Part shown: positions 24,095 through 35,629 of the stretch, in pieces
How positions within the stretch are numbered: the first letter of the stretch is position 1
Layout of the letters: each line of letters opens with the position of its first letter
Assembly (NCBI RefSeq): GCF_026230105.1
Contig: NC_079482.1
Span: forward strand, 3,224,001 to 3,288,000
Source: Diorhabda sublineata
Taxonomy: Eukaryota > Arthropoda > Insecta > Coleoptera > Chrysomelidae
DNA length: 64,000 nt
Direction of reading: 5' to 3'
Notes under the pieces: generated by a model
Database searches by the model: none
What the model saw: only the letters and a program-made list of their open reading frames with translations
What the model was told of the DNA's origin: nothing
Program-made: the position numbers and the translations under genes

Positions 24095-24580
24095 GATGAT
24101 TAGAAGATGCTGTTGACATAATATTTAGAGCTAAACATGAGATTTTATGATCAAAAAGAAGTTACTGCACGATATCCAAGCGAATTGGATAAAGATCGAT
24201 GGAGATAAAACAAAAAGAGTGATGAGATTGAGAAAGGAGTCAATTATTGCAAAGAGGATGTCGAAAAATAGAACATCTGTTCAATATCAACAAAAAATAG
24301 GCCTAATTCTCGGGACAAGGTAGACTTCTCCGAAGAAATAGCAAAACTAGACATAGACAAGGAAGAAAAATTCCATTTTGATTTGGGAATGCTTGAAAAT
24401 AAACTATAAAAGCGAAATAAAGGATATTTCCCGAAATTTTTGTTGTTTATCTCATTATGGTAGCTGATTTCAATTGAACCAATAGACACAATGAAGATTT
24501 GCAACAGTTTGACCAGATTTCATCACTTGAAAATGAACTATACTCCAACAGACACGCGTAAGCCCCCCTTTGGGGTCTAC
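24095..24580 (+). repeat. Dispersed repeat R, copy 2
   Basis: Same beginning and end as copy 1, with two insertions: a short one near 24130 and one around 24265-24295. Remaining identity is high across the middle (aacaaaaagagtgatgag; gaatgcttgaaaataaacta in variant form). Confidence 0.8.
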
Positions 24581-25475
24581 TGTATCATGATTCATTTATG
24601 AAAATGAAAATGAAACAAACATGAACATGAAACAAACTATTAACACGTGACAGCTAATAAAGATTCACTTGTAAGCGCTTCAAAACAGGGCAAAGAGTCT
24701 GAATAAAGTGACATAAAAAATAAATTTTATCACAATTAAATCGATAATTGTTCAAAATATAATATATATAAGGCATAAAAATTTTTAAAAATATGAAGGT
24801 CAACCAAAAAAAATCTTTTGAAGGGGTGAGTTATCTAACTATATAGATATGGGCATAATTTCCAGAAAAAGGGCATTTTTTTAACTATATTTTTTGTTTT
24901 GTAATGGACTGGAGTCATTAACATATTCCCATCTACGTTAACGCGATTTTTCGTGAGTTTCAACTGTCGTCATAATTTGCGGTAGCTGCAAAGGGATTAA
25001 CTAAATCTGGAAAAACTTTGAATTTACAAACTATTTAAATAGTGAAATGTAAAAGTGCCGCGGCTTTTAAACATTTTGACGTTGAATGCCTGTTGAAACC
25101 GAGAAGTTATGAGGCCATTGAGGCATTAATATAGTTCATTTGCAACCGCAGCAACTTTGGAACAAAATATTAATTTTATTATTTACGACTTTTGAATAAT
25201 TAAATCATTATTTAATAGCATTGAATAATGAAGTACTTTCCAAGTTATAAATAGGGTAGTTAATAATTGAGTTTCATCGAAGTCGTAAAGAAAGTAATTT
25301 ATTGTATAACTTGGTTAAAATTTCAATTTAATATTATTTAAATTTCATTAATAAAGCATATTTCATAAGATAAGTGAATATTTTTATCTAATAGTCCAAG
25401 AGCCAGGTGAAAATTTGGTTAATTATTTCTTCACGATCGATAATTGGTTAAACGATTATTGTACCATAAAATTTC
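24581..25475. other. AT-rich intronic sequence, nothing recognised
   Basis: No repeat or coding similarity was seen. Confidence 0.5.
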
Positions 25476-25700
25476 GTGAACGTCAGCTGCGGAGAGGATG
25501 ATAATGATGATGAAAAACCATCAGAAAGTGATGACAGCGATTCTGACAATGATACGAAGATTGAAAGTGAGTCTAGTCGAAGCGAGAACGGAACTGATCA
25601 AATTTTTAGCGTTAGAGGCTACCGCCGCTTATCCATCCCGCCGAGCTGGATACTGGACTATAATATTGTTACACGGAAACCATGAATCGAATATAAATCC
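25476..25700 (+). other. Acidic 69-codon ORF, unrecognised
   Basis: The frame encodes an Asp/Glu/Ser-rich peptide (EDDNDDEKPSESDDSDSDND, then TKIESESSRSENGTD) of the low-complexity type often found at the N terminus of insect transposases such as piggyBac, or in gag-like linkers. Low complexity makes any assignment unsafe. It sits 75 bp upstream of a decayed copy of repeat R, so it could be part of that element. Confidence 0.25.
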
Positions 25701-25774
25701 AAAAAAAAGCCTTTAAAATAATAGAATCGAAAGTGGTAATGGGAAATAATGAGATTGCTACTTCTGATGGTTGA

Positions 25775-26120
25775 AAGATGCTACTGGCGCAAGAATTAGA
25801 GCTGAACAAGAGGTTATAAAGTCAAACAGAAGTTATTGCACGATATCCAAAACGACTTGGTCAAGGATCAACGGAAATAGAAGGTGGTAGGATCGTTGTA
25901 CTGTTGGCAGAAGGCCCCTGGGAATGGGTACTTACAACGGTTAGGGAAAACGTCACATTCTTGGGTCAAGGTAGATTCCATCGAAGAAATAACATAACTA
26001 GACGTAGACAAAGTGAAAAACTCTATTTTGTACTGGAAATACTTGATAATAAACTATAAAAATGAAATGTAGAAAGGTGTGATTAACTAGTTAACACGCA
26101 TAAGCCCCTTTTTGGGGTCC
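25775..26120 (+). repeat. Dispersed repeat R, decayed copy 3
   Basis: Opens gatggttgaaagatgct, keeps gcacgatatccaa, aactagacgtagacaaagtg and aataaactataaaa in order, and ends aagccccttt..ggggtcc. More diverged than copies 1 and 2. Confidence 0.65.
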
Positions 26121-26820
26121 AAACCCGATTTGCAAGGACTTCAATCCTTCTCCATTTTCATTTCCAATAAACAAGCGAACAAAGACGATTCTGGATAGCG
26201 CCGTTGAAGTAACACGTTGGTTGATTTTCCAACTAAGTAAAGGCTTCCATTAGAGAACCATTTTCAGCATTACAAACTTCGACTGCACTTGGATAAACTT
26301 CTCCAATGTTTTTAGTAGCAATCGTTGCCTAATTGTCTCAATCTTAAAATGTTTAATATGGAAATCAAATACATCATTTTCCTGTCTCCCAATAGATGTA
26401 GTTGTTGTGAACACTTATGTATAATTTATGAATATTTTTCTTCCCCCAATCGACAGAAGAATTGAGTTATTATTTTCGGTATATTCAATATTTCCAATTA
26501 CCTAATTGGAAATGTTTGTTAGCGTCGATGAAAGTTTGTTGGCGAAATTTGGAGTAATAAATTGATGAGGGATATGGCGGTACAACAGTTGTTTGAAACA
26601 ATATCGGGAAAAAAATCGGCCGCACCGGCACCAGAGGATATTAAACGAACATCGAATTATTGAAAAGTTGTAATATGTGTCATTTATTATCAATTTTAAA
26701 CGATGTATTTATATGAATTGTGAAAATATTTTTCCCATTCGTAAACTACGCACGGGTGTTTGTAATAAATAAAAATATAATCACATGACTAATTCGAATT
26801 ATAATCCGCTTTTTTTCGGA
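26121..26820. other. Intronic sequence, nothing recognised
   Basis: No repeat or coding similarity was seen. The phrase cgccgttgaagtaacac at 26200 echoes the spacer after repeat R copy 1. Confidence 0.45.
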
Positions 26821-26821
26821 A

Positions 26822-27015
26822 AAAAGATATAGTACGAAGACCGGTTTTGATATTTTTGCATCTCATCAGAATTTTTCAAGAATTGATTCTTTTTCGTAAG
26901 AAATGGAGCACAAGTTAATTTAATTTGAACGAAGTTTTATCTTATTTCATATCTAATGAATTCCTTTACGAACTGCATGTCTTAAATAGAAGAGAGATCG
27001 GAAATGAACAGATTT
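26822..27015. repeat. Direct repeat S, left copy
   Basis: Contains gaccggttttgatattttt followed by ctaatgaattcctttacgaa and ctgcatgtcttaaata. The same words occur in the same order at 27137-27450. Confidence 0.8.
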
Positions 27016-27124
27016 TAAACTAAGTTTTTTTGGACAAGACTTCAGTATACCACGGCGAAGAACGTGATACTGTTCAATTTTCATGTTGGCTTGTATTTAT
27101 CCAACAGTTTGCAATTGTATGAAG

Positions 27125-27475
27125 AAAGGTATAGTACGATGACCGGTTTTGATATTTTTGCTTCTCATCAGGTCCTTTCAACAGCTTTCGTCGGTAATTA
27201 AAACTGAAAAAACTACGAGCCATGCGTTGCTAATTAATTCAAGCAAACAAACACACTCTGGCGCTGTCTTTACACCATAATTTGTTATACGTGATGTATC
27301 AAATTTATTTTATAAAATCTCCAGAATAATTTTGAAAAGAAGGATTTTTCTTGAAATGGAGCTCAAGTTAATTTAATTTGAACGAAGTTTCATCTTCTTT
27401 CATATCTAATGAATTCCTTTACGAACTGCATGTCTTAAATAAGAGAGAGATCGAAAATTGACAAATTTTAAAGTA
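27125..27475. repeat. Direct repeat S, right copy with insertion
   Basis: Starts aggtatagtacgatgaccgg, matching the left copy. It then carries about 160 bp of extra sequence (27175-27340) before rejoining at gaaatggagctcaagttaat. The insertion is one candidate for a small inserted element, though I see no clear terminal repeats. Confidence 0.75.
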
Positions 27476-27559
27476 TGTTTTCTTGGCAATTCTTCAGAAT
27501 ACCTCTCAAATTTGATTTTCATGAAATTTCATATATACAAGGTGACAAATAGGAAGCTA

Positions 27560-28460
27560 CCTAAAGTATAAAGCTGTGCGCACAAAGATTTTGGGATGAT
27601 AGGCCTCGATTTCAGACCGATTTGATGTGGAAAATGGTTTTTTCTTAGTAACGATGCAAAGCTACCAGCTTAACCTACCCTAACTTAACCTAATCTATCC
27701 CAACTTTTTTTTCGTTTGAGGTGGGATCTAACAAACGTGAGGTTCTTTACTGTCTTCACAGTCTCGTCCAGTTTACCATAATGTTCAAGTTCCTGAGTCC
27801 GTCAAGCATGGTCCTATTCAGACTCTCCTCGAGGCTGCACGAGACAGAGCGTGCCCCCTTCCCTCTCCACTACTCTCCTCGTTGTCGCACCGCTTCTTGT
27901 AGATTTTTCAAACGCTAAAGAACGTGGCGAGGAATCAACACATTCTCGCTTTGCTGTCTTTTCTTTCAAGGAATTAATAGGGATTCAGAAAAATCCTGAT
28001 CAGTGAATGACTTGACGCAGTCGTTTGACTCACGTCCATTTTGTAGTGGACGCGGCGGCCATCTTAATAAATGCAAGGAGTAGATGACAAGCATTTCTGT
28101 TGTGTTCTCTTGCTTTTGAGGGCTTCTAGGAGGCGACTCTCAAGAGTCTGGAGTAAGCATATTATATACGAGGAGTTTAATCTGATATTTAACCCTAAAG
28201 GACACTGAACTGCCCCACGGAGATCCAGAAAGTCTTATACCAGAAAATATAATCCAATATATAATTCTGCGTGTAATTATAATATTTTTTTAGTTTTGTG
28301 CTGAAAACTAGCGCTGGAAAGACTCGTACTGAAGTAACTAATTATAAACTTTTATTCAAGATTAGAGCAAATTAAGAAAATAACAAATTTGTGTTATCAA
28401 ATTTTCAATTATTTGCTTCGACATGTTTAACTGCCAGCTAAAAATTATAATAACTACATT
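27560..28460. other. Intronic sequence with a GC-richer patch
   Basis: The 27720-28160 stretch is noticeably richer in C and G than its surroundings (for example cctcgaggctgcacgagac and ggacgcggcggccatctt). It could be a solo LTR or a fragment of an expressed sequence; I could not identify ends. At 27670-27702 a short run of CCTAA-like words is present. Confidence 0.35.
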
Positions 28461-28470
28461 AAAAGATGGC

Positions 28471-28533
28471 AACAGCGCGACTTGAACCTGGGACCTCCCG
28501 CATGTGAGACTCATATTCTAGCCACGGGGACCT
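28471..28533 (-). pseudogene. tRNA-like sequence (tRNA pseudogene or SINE head)
   Basis: On the minus strand, TGGCTAGAATATG (from 28524) resembles a box A and GGTTCAAGTCG (from 28488) resembles a box B of a polymerase III promoter. They are at about tRNA spacing, with GCGGGAGGTCCCAGGTTCAA typical of a variable loop and T arm. The anticodon stem does not pair well and no closed acceptor stem is seen, so a functional tRNA is unlikely. Confidence 0.5.
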
Positions 28534-28539
28534 TAATAA

Positions 28540-29383
28540 TACGTTTTCTTACTTTTGCTTAAAGTATATCGCTAGTACGTACAATTTTACGCACTCGAAA
28601 GGTTTATTAGTTTTGTGTTTGACGTTATGAAGTGTTTTATTGCAACGAGACTGTATTTGAGATTTTAGACACCAAACAATTGGAAAAATTGATGAAAAAA
28701 TACGCGAAATATATTAAGATGGTTAATTCATATGATAAATCACTTTATTCTCCTGACAATTAAAGCTATAACTATAATTTTTACAAATAAATTCACGGAC
28801 TTGTGTCAGAACGGATAGAAAAAATGGCCTAATCATTTATTCGGGATTACCCATAATTCTTTTCGAGATAATACATTACCAGGATAATGTAAATCAACCA
28901 GTCATTCTATACATTTTGAAATATATTGTTAGAATTTATATAAAACTTCGTTATTTTTGTTTTAATTCGTTTATGACGTTGGAGGATTTTTTTATACAAT
29001 CTCAAGCAAATTCTAAACGAAAAATATCTTTCGGTTCAGTACTTTTCAGTAAGCTCTGATTAACCTTCTAAAATTGGTATAATATTGAAGAATCCCGGCT
29101 CAAGAATTATTTTTGAAACGACTGTCTGCGGAAACTGCGGTTTTTCGTTCTGAGTAGTTGGCGGCTATGTTTGTGACGTTAAATGCTGTCATCTTGACTT
29201 TTATTCTATTTCATGTATTCCAGTTCGCTTGTATTCTGAATTAAATCTTGTCGATGTGAATTTGTTATGATCAAAACATGAAAATCATAGCAGGTGCCAA
29301 TTAACTAGACCTAGACGTTATTCTAGAATTGCCTGTGTTGAGCTTAGCTTCAAACGCTAAGTTCAAGTTCTTCCAGCTCTAAA
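28540..29383. other. Sequence upstream of the copia relic
   Basis: If the copia relic kept its 5' LTR, it should lie here. I cannot define LTR ends or a primer binding site. No other feature was recognised. Confidence 0.35.
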
Positions 29384-30310
29384 ATGGACTTCGTGAAAAG
29401 TATCAAATCATTGAAAGGTTCAGAAGATTGGACGACGTGGAAGAATCGTGTTGAGTATGACGGTGATGGACGCTATCGAATTTATGTTCCTGAAAACAGA
29501 GATGTCGTCGTCTGTTGTTATTTTCAGTATGTTTGGATTCTTTGTTGAGAAATGATGAAGTCCAAAGTTGACAAAACGTTCAGTTCATTGAACAGAGTTT
29601 CAAAAATAAAGTTTAGTTTGATACCTTTTCAATCGTTCGACAATACTTGTTTTGATTAACAAAACTCTTGCTAAAGAATCATCGGATTGTTGCTCAATAC
29701 TAAACAATTCTTGAGATTACAAATTGGAGTACGTTTGCCCATATCTAATGAGAAAGCTGGTGATTGTGATGACAAACCAGTCTGGCCTCTTAAGGAAAAT
29801 GGAGCTCATGAAAGTGAAAAGGATAACGATAACGAGTATGACACTTTGGTCACCAAATCAGATGAATCCATTGATGATGAGTCAAGTGACGACTCACTGA
29901 CGCCGAAAACTCGCTCTGAGTTCGTCGCTTCGGGAAAGGAAAGGCTCTCCATGGCTGAAAGACTTCCCATTTCGCTGAAATTCTTCTTACAAAAGATGAT
30001 TCGAAGATTTTCAATGACGGTATCCAGTCAGAAGATAGTAATGAATGGAAAATCGCAATTGATACTGAAAACAAAAACGTATACAAAAACGATGAATAGG
30101 AATTGACCGAACTTCCTCCAAAAAAGAAAGGAATCAATAATAAGTGGTTCTATCGTGTAATTTTTACGGTATCGTGGTTATAAAAAGTTGTCCACAACGA
30201 TCTGGTATTGACTATACAAACACCTTCAGCTCAGTTGCTCGACTCATTGTTATTAACAGCAGGATGTTAGTAACATTAGTTAGTCAAGAACGTGTTTGCG
30301 TCTACATCTA
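29384..30310 (+). pseudogene. Ty1/copia retrotransposon relic, internally deleted
   Basis: A 54-codon frame at 29384-29548 starts MDFVKSIKSLKGSEDWTTWK, the usual copia Gag opening ('I..LKG.E.W..WK'). It then jumps to GRYRIYVPENRDVVVC, which belongs to the region between integrase and reverse transcriptase ('GYR.Y.P....V..SRDV'). Further on an acidic linker (DESIDDESSDDS) leads, after a frame change near 30000, to SNEWKIAIDTENKNVY, ELTELPPKKKGINNKWFYRV and YTNTFSSVA-like remains. That is the start of the copia RT ('EW..AM..E......TW.L..LP..KK.I..KWV..VK', then 'GIDY.ETFSPVAR'). Gag body, protease and integrase are missing. Stops and frameshifts break the rest. It is non-functional. Confidence 0.85.
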
Positions 30311-30865
30311 GTAAAATAGAGGAGAGAGCAAGACGGGAGACCGAAAATGGGGTAGATAAGCTCTTAATCTTGTAAATGCTACATCCTATTGGAAAACGAC
30401 AGTTTTTGTGCCAAATATTCACAATTTCCTTATAAAGTAGTTTCATTAACTGCATTTTCATACGTTCTCAAATCTCTAAGCCGAATCCTGACTTAAAACC
30501 TCATTTAATACCTTAGAAGTGAGACAAGATGGGGATGTTTCGATAGGACATACTCCATCTCAAGCCTTTGTTTCCCTAATATAGTTAAGTTAGGTCTACC
30601 TATGAAAAATGGTTCAGACGTACAAAAAGAAGACTAATTGGACCCTGATTGGACGACAGAAGCAATTAGTAAAATGGGCTATAGAAGAGAAGCAGTCACA
30701 ATAAAGTGAAGCCTTGCAGGACTCTTCAAACTATGATAAGAGCTAGCAAGAAAACTGAAGTGACAAAAATTGGTTAAAAACGGTTCAACAGTTCAACCTC
30801 GTATCAATACTACAAGAAAGAAAGAAATTAACTTGGTAATGCAGCTTCAGAAACCTGTCTTGTCA
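30311..30865. other. Intronic sequence between copia and Crypton relics
   Basis: No motif was assigned. The part from 30620 may belong to the 5' end of the Crypton relic (WAIEEKQSQ-like frames), but this is not firm. Confidence 0.35.
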
Positions 30866-30869
30866 TACT

Positions 30870-31345
30870 TTCATGAAACAACTACAATGAAGTCTTCATC
30901 AAGCTTATGGTGTGATTATTCCATGCAGAAGTCATAAAGGAGAACATACATATAATATCCTAACTTTCGACCATTTTTAAGCAGAAGAAATGACTAAAAT
31001 TTATTGTTTTTGACAAGGAAGATATAAATATATTCTTGTTTGATGCTCCCGATGAGTTTGCAGTGACTAGAAATGACGATGAGTTTGTTATTTCATAATC
31101 CAGCTTCTTAATGAGATATTAGAATGGAAAGTCGGGAAAAACAGGATTCTTCTAATGTAAAATTGGTCAATTTGAGAGAATTCTGGACACTCCCACTATT
31201 AGCTGATACTGGAGTTAATGTCTTAGCTCACAAGTGACATGGCGAGTGGAAATCTTTAACCATTGCGAAAAGTTATGTAGCGGAGAGTAATAACAATAAA
31301 AAGGAAGTTGCAATTGGAATTTTATACATCAAGACGAAGCCATAA
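30870..31345 (+). pseudogene. Crypton-type tyrosine recombinase relic
   Basis: Crypton elements encode a tyrosine recombinase. Here, across three frames, the + strand reads MKSSSSLWCDYSMQKS (family: 'KPSTLWS.YSMLK'), then DKEDINIFLFDAPDEFAVTR (family: 'LTKEE...FL..APDE'), and finally WTLPLLADTGVNVLAHK, stop, HGEWKSLTIAKSYVAESNNN, KKEVAIGIL. The last block matches 'AT.LLADAGA....LKRHGGWKS..VAEGY...S..NK', with TGA in place of the catalytic-region Arg before HG. The HG.W motif and the Tyr of SYVAES are kept. The HcFRR motif just upstream appears deleted. Several stops show it is dead. Domesticated relatives (ZMYM/QRICH1-like) exist, but these frames are broken. Confidence 0.8.
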
Positions 31346-31896
31346 GTCTTTTGCGGTATTGGTTAAAACCTTTCGTCGAAGGGAATCAATAACTTTTTGG
31401 TAATTGTTACTTAAGTCCTTCGAAATAGTGTCAATATCTGTAGTGAGGAGAAAACCTTAATTTTTGTATATGAAAGAGTTGCCAGCATTCTTGAAACTTT
31501 TTAATCGAAGTTATGAAAAGCGTCTAAAGTTATTTCCAAGTACAAGAGATAATTTCATTATACGTGCAACTCCTCCGTTAAATTGATATGGTCAAGTATA
31601 ACAAAACTCAATCAACGTCCACTTAACTTACCGCCATTTTTCTCATATGACTTCATCAGCCGCTCTTCTTTAGTTAGGTACCTAGAAAAGTTTCAGCTTT
31701 CTAGAGAGCATTTGTGAACAATAGACCATAATTCACACACCTAAGTGGTTTCATCTTACGAAACTGAACTTGACGTTACACAGCGTTGGCTATTTGAGAT
31801 AATTTTAGACTTGAGGAAGAAAATATCTTAATCATGTTATCCAACGAAACGTAAATCGTTTCTAAATCGACTCGCCGTTTTTAAAAAATTCAGTTA
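31346..31896. other. Intronic sequence, nothing recognised
   Basis: No repeat or coding similarity was seen. Confidence 0.45.
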
Positions 31897-31898
31897 TA

Positions 31899-32125
31899 CG
31901 AGGTCTGGCTATTAAATAACGAGACTGGTTACGAAAAAAAAGGGTTTTATTATAAAAATTATTCTACATTCGAATGCTCCGCTTCAATACACTTTCCTCT
32001 TCTCGCCACACACCTTTCCATACGTTTTTTCCATTGATCGAAGCAGTGCTGGATGTCTTTTTTGCTTTACCGCTTCCATCGACTCAAATCGGATCCCTTT
32101 AAAAGCAAATCTTTTTCTAACTTCT
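31899..32125 (-). pseudogene. Mariner 3' end: terminal repeat plus transposase tail
   Basis: The terminal sequence cgaggtctggctattaaata at 31899 directly follows TA (31897-31898), the mariner target site. Read on the minus strand the inner part encodes DIQHCFDQWKKRMERCVARR and GKCIEAEHSNVE, the C-terminal end of mariner transposases ('FQ.CF.QWK.RM.RC....GEY.EGD'). All catalytic residues lie beyond the break at 32126, where the 347-bp array begins. Confidence 0.88.
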
Positions 32126-33525
32126 CAAGGAAATCTGGGCAGACTCGTTGACGCAAAAGTTTTTGGTCAAGAGTCAGATTTTTTGTTTTAACAAAAACTA
32201 TTATAACTTGCGAACACAGAGCTCTCAATAACTTGACCTAGCGCCCTTGATAGGGATCATGGCGCCCAAAGAGAGGTCCACAAATATACCGTAGAACCGT
32301 GAACAGCTGTTCAACCAGAAAGTCATTAAAAATAATTAATAAGGTAAATTGTGAGACATGATTAGTCAAAAACGTGTAATTCCAGACGATTAAAAGACAC
32401 GTCCCGTTAGAAACATGTCACAATACATCATATTTTGTATGTATAGATATATAAATTGGATTTATCTAATTTCAAGGAAAACTGACCAGACCCATTGACG
32501 AAAGAGTTTTTGGTCAAGAGTCAGATTTTTTGTTTTAACAAAAACTATTATAACTTGCGAACACAGAGCTCTCAGTAACTTGACCTAGCGCCCTTGATAG
32601 GGATCATGGCGCCCAAAGAGAGGTCCACAAATATACCGTAGAACCGTGAACAGCTGTTCAACCAGAAAGTCATTAAAAATAATTAATAAGGTAAATTGTG
32701 AGACATGATTAGTCAAAAACGTGTAATTCCAGACGATTAAAAGACACGTCCCGTTAGAAACATGTCACAATACATCATATTTTGTATGTATAGATATATA
32801 AATTGGATTTTTCTAATTTCAAGGAAATCTGGGCAGACCCATTGACGAAAGAGTTTTTGGTCAAGAGTCAGATTTTTTGGTCTAACGAAAACTGTTATAA
32901 CTTGCGAACACAGAGCTCTCAGTAACTTGACCTAGCGCCCTTGATAGGGATCATGGCGCCCAAAGAGAGGTCCACAAATATACCGTAGAACCGTGAACAG
33001 CTGTTCAACCAGAAAGTCATTAAAAATAATTAATAAGGTAAATTGTGAGACATGATTAGTCAAAAACGTGTAATTCCAGACGATTAAAAGACACGTCCCG
33101 TTAGAAACATGTCACAATACATCATATTTTGTATGTATAGATATATAAATTGGATTTATCTAATTTCAAGGAAAACTGACCAGACCCATTGACGAAAGAG
33201 TTTTTGGTCAAGAGTCAGATTTTTTGGTCTAACGAAAACTGTTATAACTTGCGAACACAGAGCTCTCAGTAACTTGACCTAGCGCCCTTGATAGGGATCA
33301 TGGCGCCCAAAGAGAGGTCCCCAAATATACCGTAGAACCGTGAACAGCTGTTCAACCAGAAAATCATTAAAAATAATTAATAAGGTAAATTGTGAGACAT
33401 GATTAGTCAAAAACGTGTAATTCCAGACGATTAAAAGACACGTCCCGTTAGAAACATGTCACGATACATCATATTTTGTATGTATAGATATATAAATTGG
33501 ATTTATCTAATTCCAAGGAAATCTG
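32126..33525. repeat. Satellite array E, 347-bp monomer, 4 copies
   Basis: The junction word caaggaaa recurs at 32126, 32473, 32820, 33167 and 33514, an exact 347-bp step. Monomers alternate between 'aaatctgggcagac' and 'aaaactgaccagac' openings, so the true repeating unit may be a 694-bp dimer. Most of the monomer is shared with array F at 37-40 kb. The array begins exactly where a mariner relic stops. Confidence 0.97.
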
Positions 33526-34574
33526 GGCAGACCCATTGACGAAACAGTTTTTGATCAAGATTCAGATTTTTTGCCACCAACTTTTGTCATATGTAATTCC
33601 TCTAAAACTAATTCGACGTTTTCCAGGCACAATTTGGTTGATTTTGGTCACTGTTTTCGGAGGTGAAACAGTCACGGGGCGACCTGGACATACCATACAG
33701 TGAATTTGCCATACAATAAGACATTTTTCATATATACAAACCAGTAAAACCTATGGAATAAGAGCAGCGATAAATAAGAAAGAAGAAAAACAATTTATAA
33801 TATGTACAATCCGATGTTATGGATCTCTTAGTAAGATAGCTCCTATGAGACGAGTTGAGCTTTAGGGATTCTACAATTTACCCAAAAATAAACACGAAAC
33901 TAGAGTTTTATTGATAAAATGCCAAATTATTTTTGAATATGGGAAAAAACTAGTAACCAATAGATTTTTACTCGCATCAGATCGTATCCAACACACCAAA
34001 ACTTCAGAGAGCTCTCCTCTGTACAGCCTCGTCATCCAATTTTTTTTAATAACACAAAAGACGTACAAAAACGAGAAAATTTGATATATGCACATCTGAA
34101 TAAGGTTGCGAATTGTATTTTGTAGATTCAACAGAAATACAACAACAATTGACTGATCAAGAAGATGGGAAACTTAACGCTTAACGCTTTTCAAAATCTT
34201 GAAATCATTCAATGTACTTGTTGCTTAGAATAGGGATGCCAACTACGAATACAGGGATATTTCATTCGAGGGAGATTTAACCCTGGGAAAATCATTGGGA
34301 AAATGAAGATGATCTGAGTCTCGTTACGAACACTTGAGTAAATCGTTTTCAAATATAAAGTGAAGTAGAATGTTTGTACATTTGTAATATCGTTACTTGG
34401 AAACTTAGTCATAATGAATCGCTTCAAGGTAAAACAACGCACGTTATATATAAATAATTTCCTAGTGCACTGAATTCTACGTAAATTCAATTAGTTGATG
34501 GTTGAAAACTCTGGTATTTGAGCGCTTTGGTATCCCCCTTTCACTCAAATAGGCATTTCGATTTACAAAATTGT
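33526..34574. other. Intronic sequence, nothing recognised
   Basis: Small frames on both strands (33871-34131 and 34209-34490 minus) without recognisable product. Confidence 0.45.
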
Positions 34575-34579
34575 GTTGT

Positions 34580-34745
34580 TACTTAGGTCGGCCTTATCCA
34601 GCTACAACGGAATTTTAAAATTAGGCGAATTCGCGCGGCGCCTTTCACATTTCTTATAAAAACCGATTTTTATTTGGATATAATTTTTTGAAGCCGGCCT
34701 TTTATTTATAGTATTTCTTCTAAATACTTTGTAGGTATATAATTC
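34580..34745 (+). repeat. Dispersed repeat T, copy 1
   Basis: Shares ggcgaattcgcgcggcg, followed by ctttcacatttcttataaa and gtatttcttctaaat, with the reverse complement of 53190-53365. It is a fragment of an unidentified mobile element. Confidence 0.75.
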
Positions 34746-35629
34746 GACCATATTTTCACACTTAAACCTACTCAAAAGAGATAAACATTGAAGGAAATAT
34801 TAGTTAGTTAAATAAACTTCAGTTAAAACATCATTATTTTACAAAAAACATTTTACAAATGGATTTAAAGTAAGTTACAGCTGATGGAGCACAAGATTTT
34901 CATTTCGTAAAATGAATTTCCTGTTGCTTGCCCCGCTATCGTTTTCTAGAGCTGTGGTTTAGAATCGTTTTGTTAGAGGAATTCTTTGGTTGTTCCAACA
35001 TTCGTCTGTCTCTACTTCTCCTTTTGACTAGTTCCCTAATTTCGACTCGTTTATACATTTTGAAACATGAGGTATTTACTGATGTTTCTAACAAATACGT
35101 CTGCTATTCTCGTAATTTAATCATTAAGATAATTACTCGAAACAAATATTTTATAAATTTTTAAAATAATAATCCGTGTATAGAAAAAAAAACAGTATTT
35201 ATTTTTGTTCTATTTCCAGCTAGTTAACAAATTTTTTTCATTATTTAGCGTGTAGAAATTATTTAGTTATAATGATCATTACGGAAGAAACTTTGAGCTT
35301 CGAATTTCATATGGAAAATTATTCGAAAAATGGTTCACATGATAGATAACTGAAAATCGAGTTGTAAAAGTTCATTAAATTGATTAAAGCTGTTGTTTAT
35401 TAAATATAGATTCCTTATAAAAATTATTTTGGACTTTTCGACTCTATTTTGGTGTGGAATTACATTAAGTACACTTCTGTTTACTGAAAAAGCTTTTGCT
35501 GATGTAAATCAGAGCTAGTACCTAATGTCACTGTCATTGTCAGTGACAGATACGTCAATAATCAATTTGAGTCCAGCCAAATTAGAAGAAGACTGATCTA
35601 TCAGCATACTGCAACTCATTTAGGTCTTA
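34746..35629. other. AT-rich intronic sequence, nothing recognised
   Basis: No repeat or coding similarity was seen. Confidence 0.45.

Noticed and set aside
27670..27702. Interstitial telomere repeat
   Set aside because: The CCTAA-like words are few and irregular; this is not enough to call a (TTAGG)n tract.
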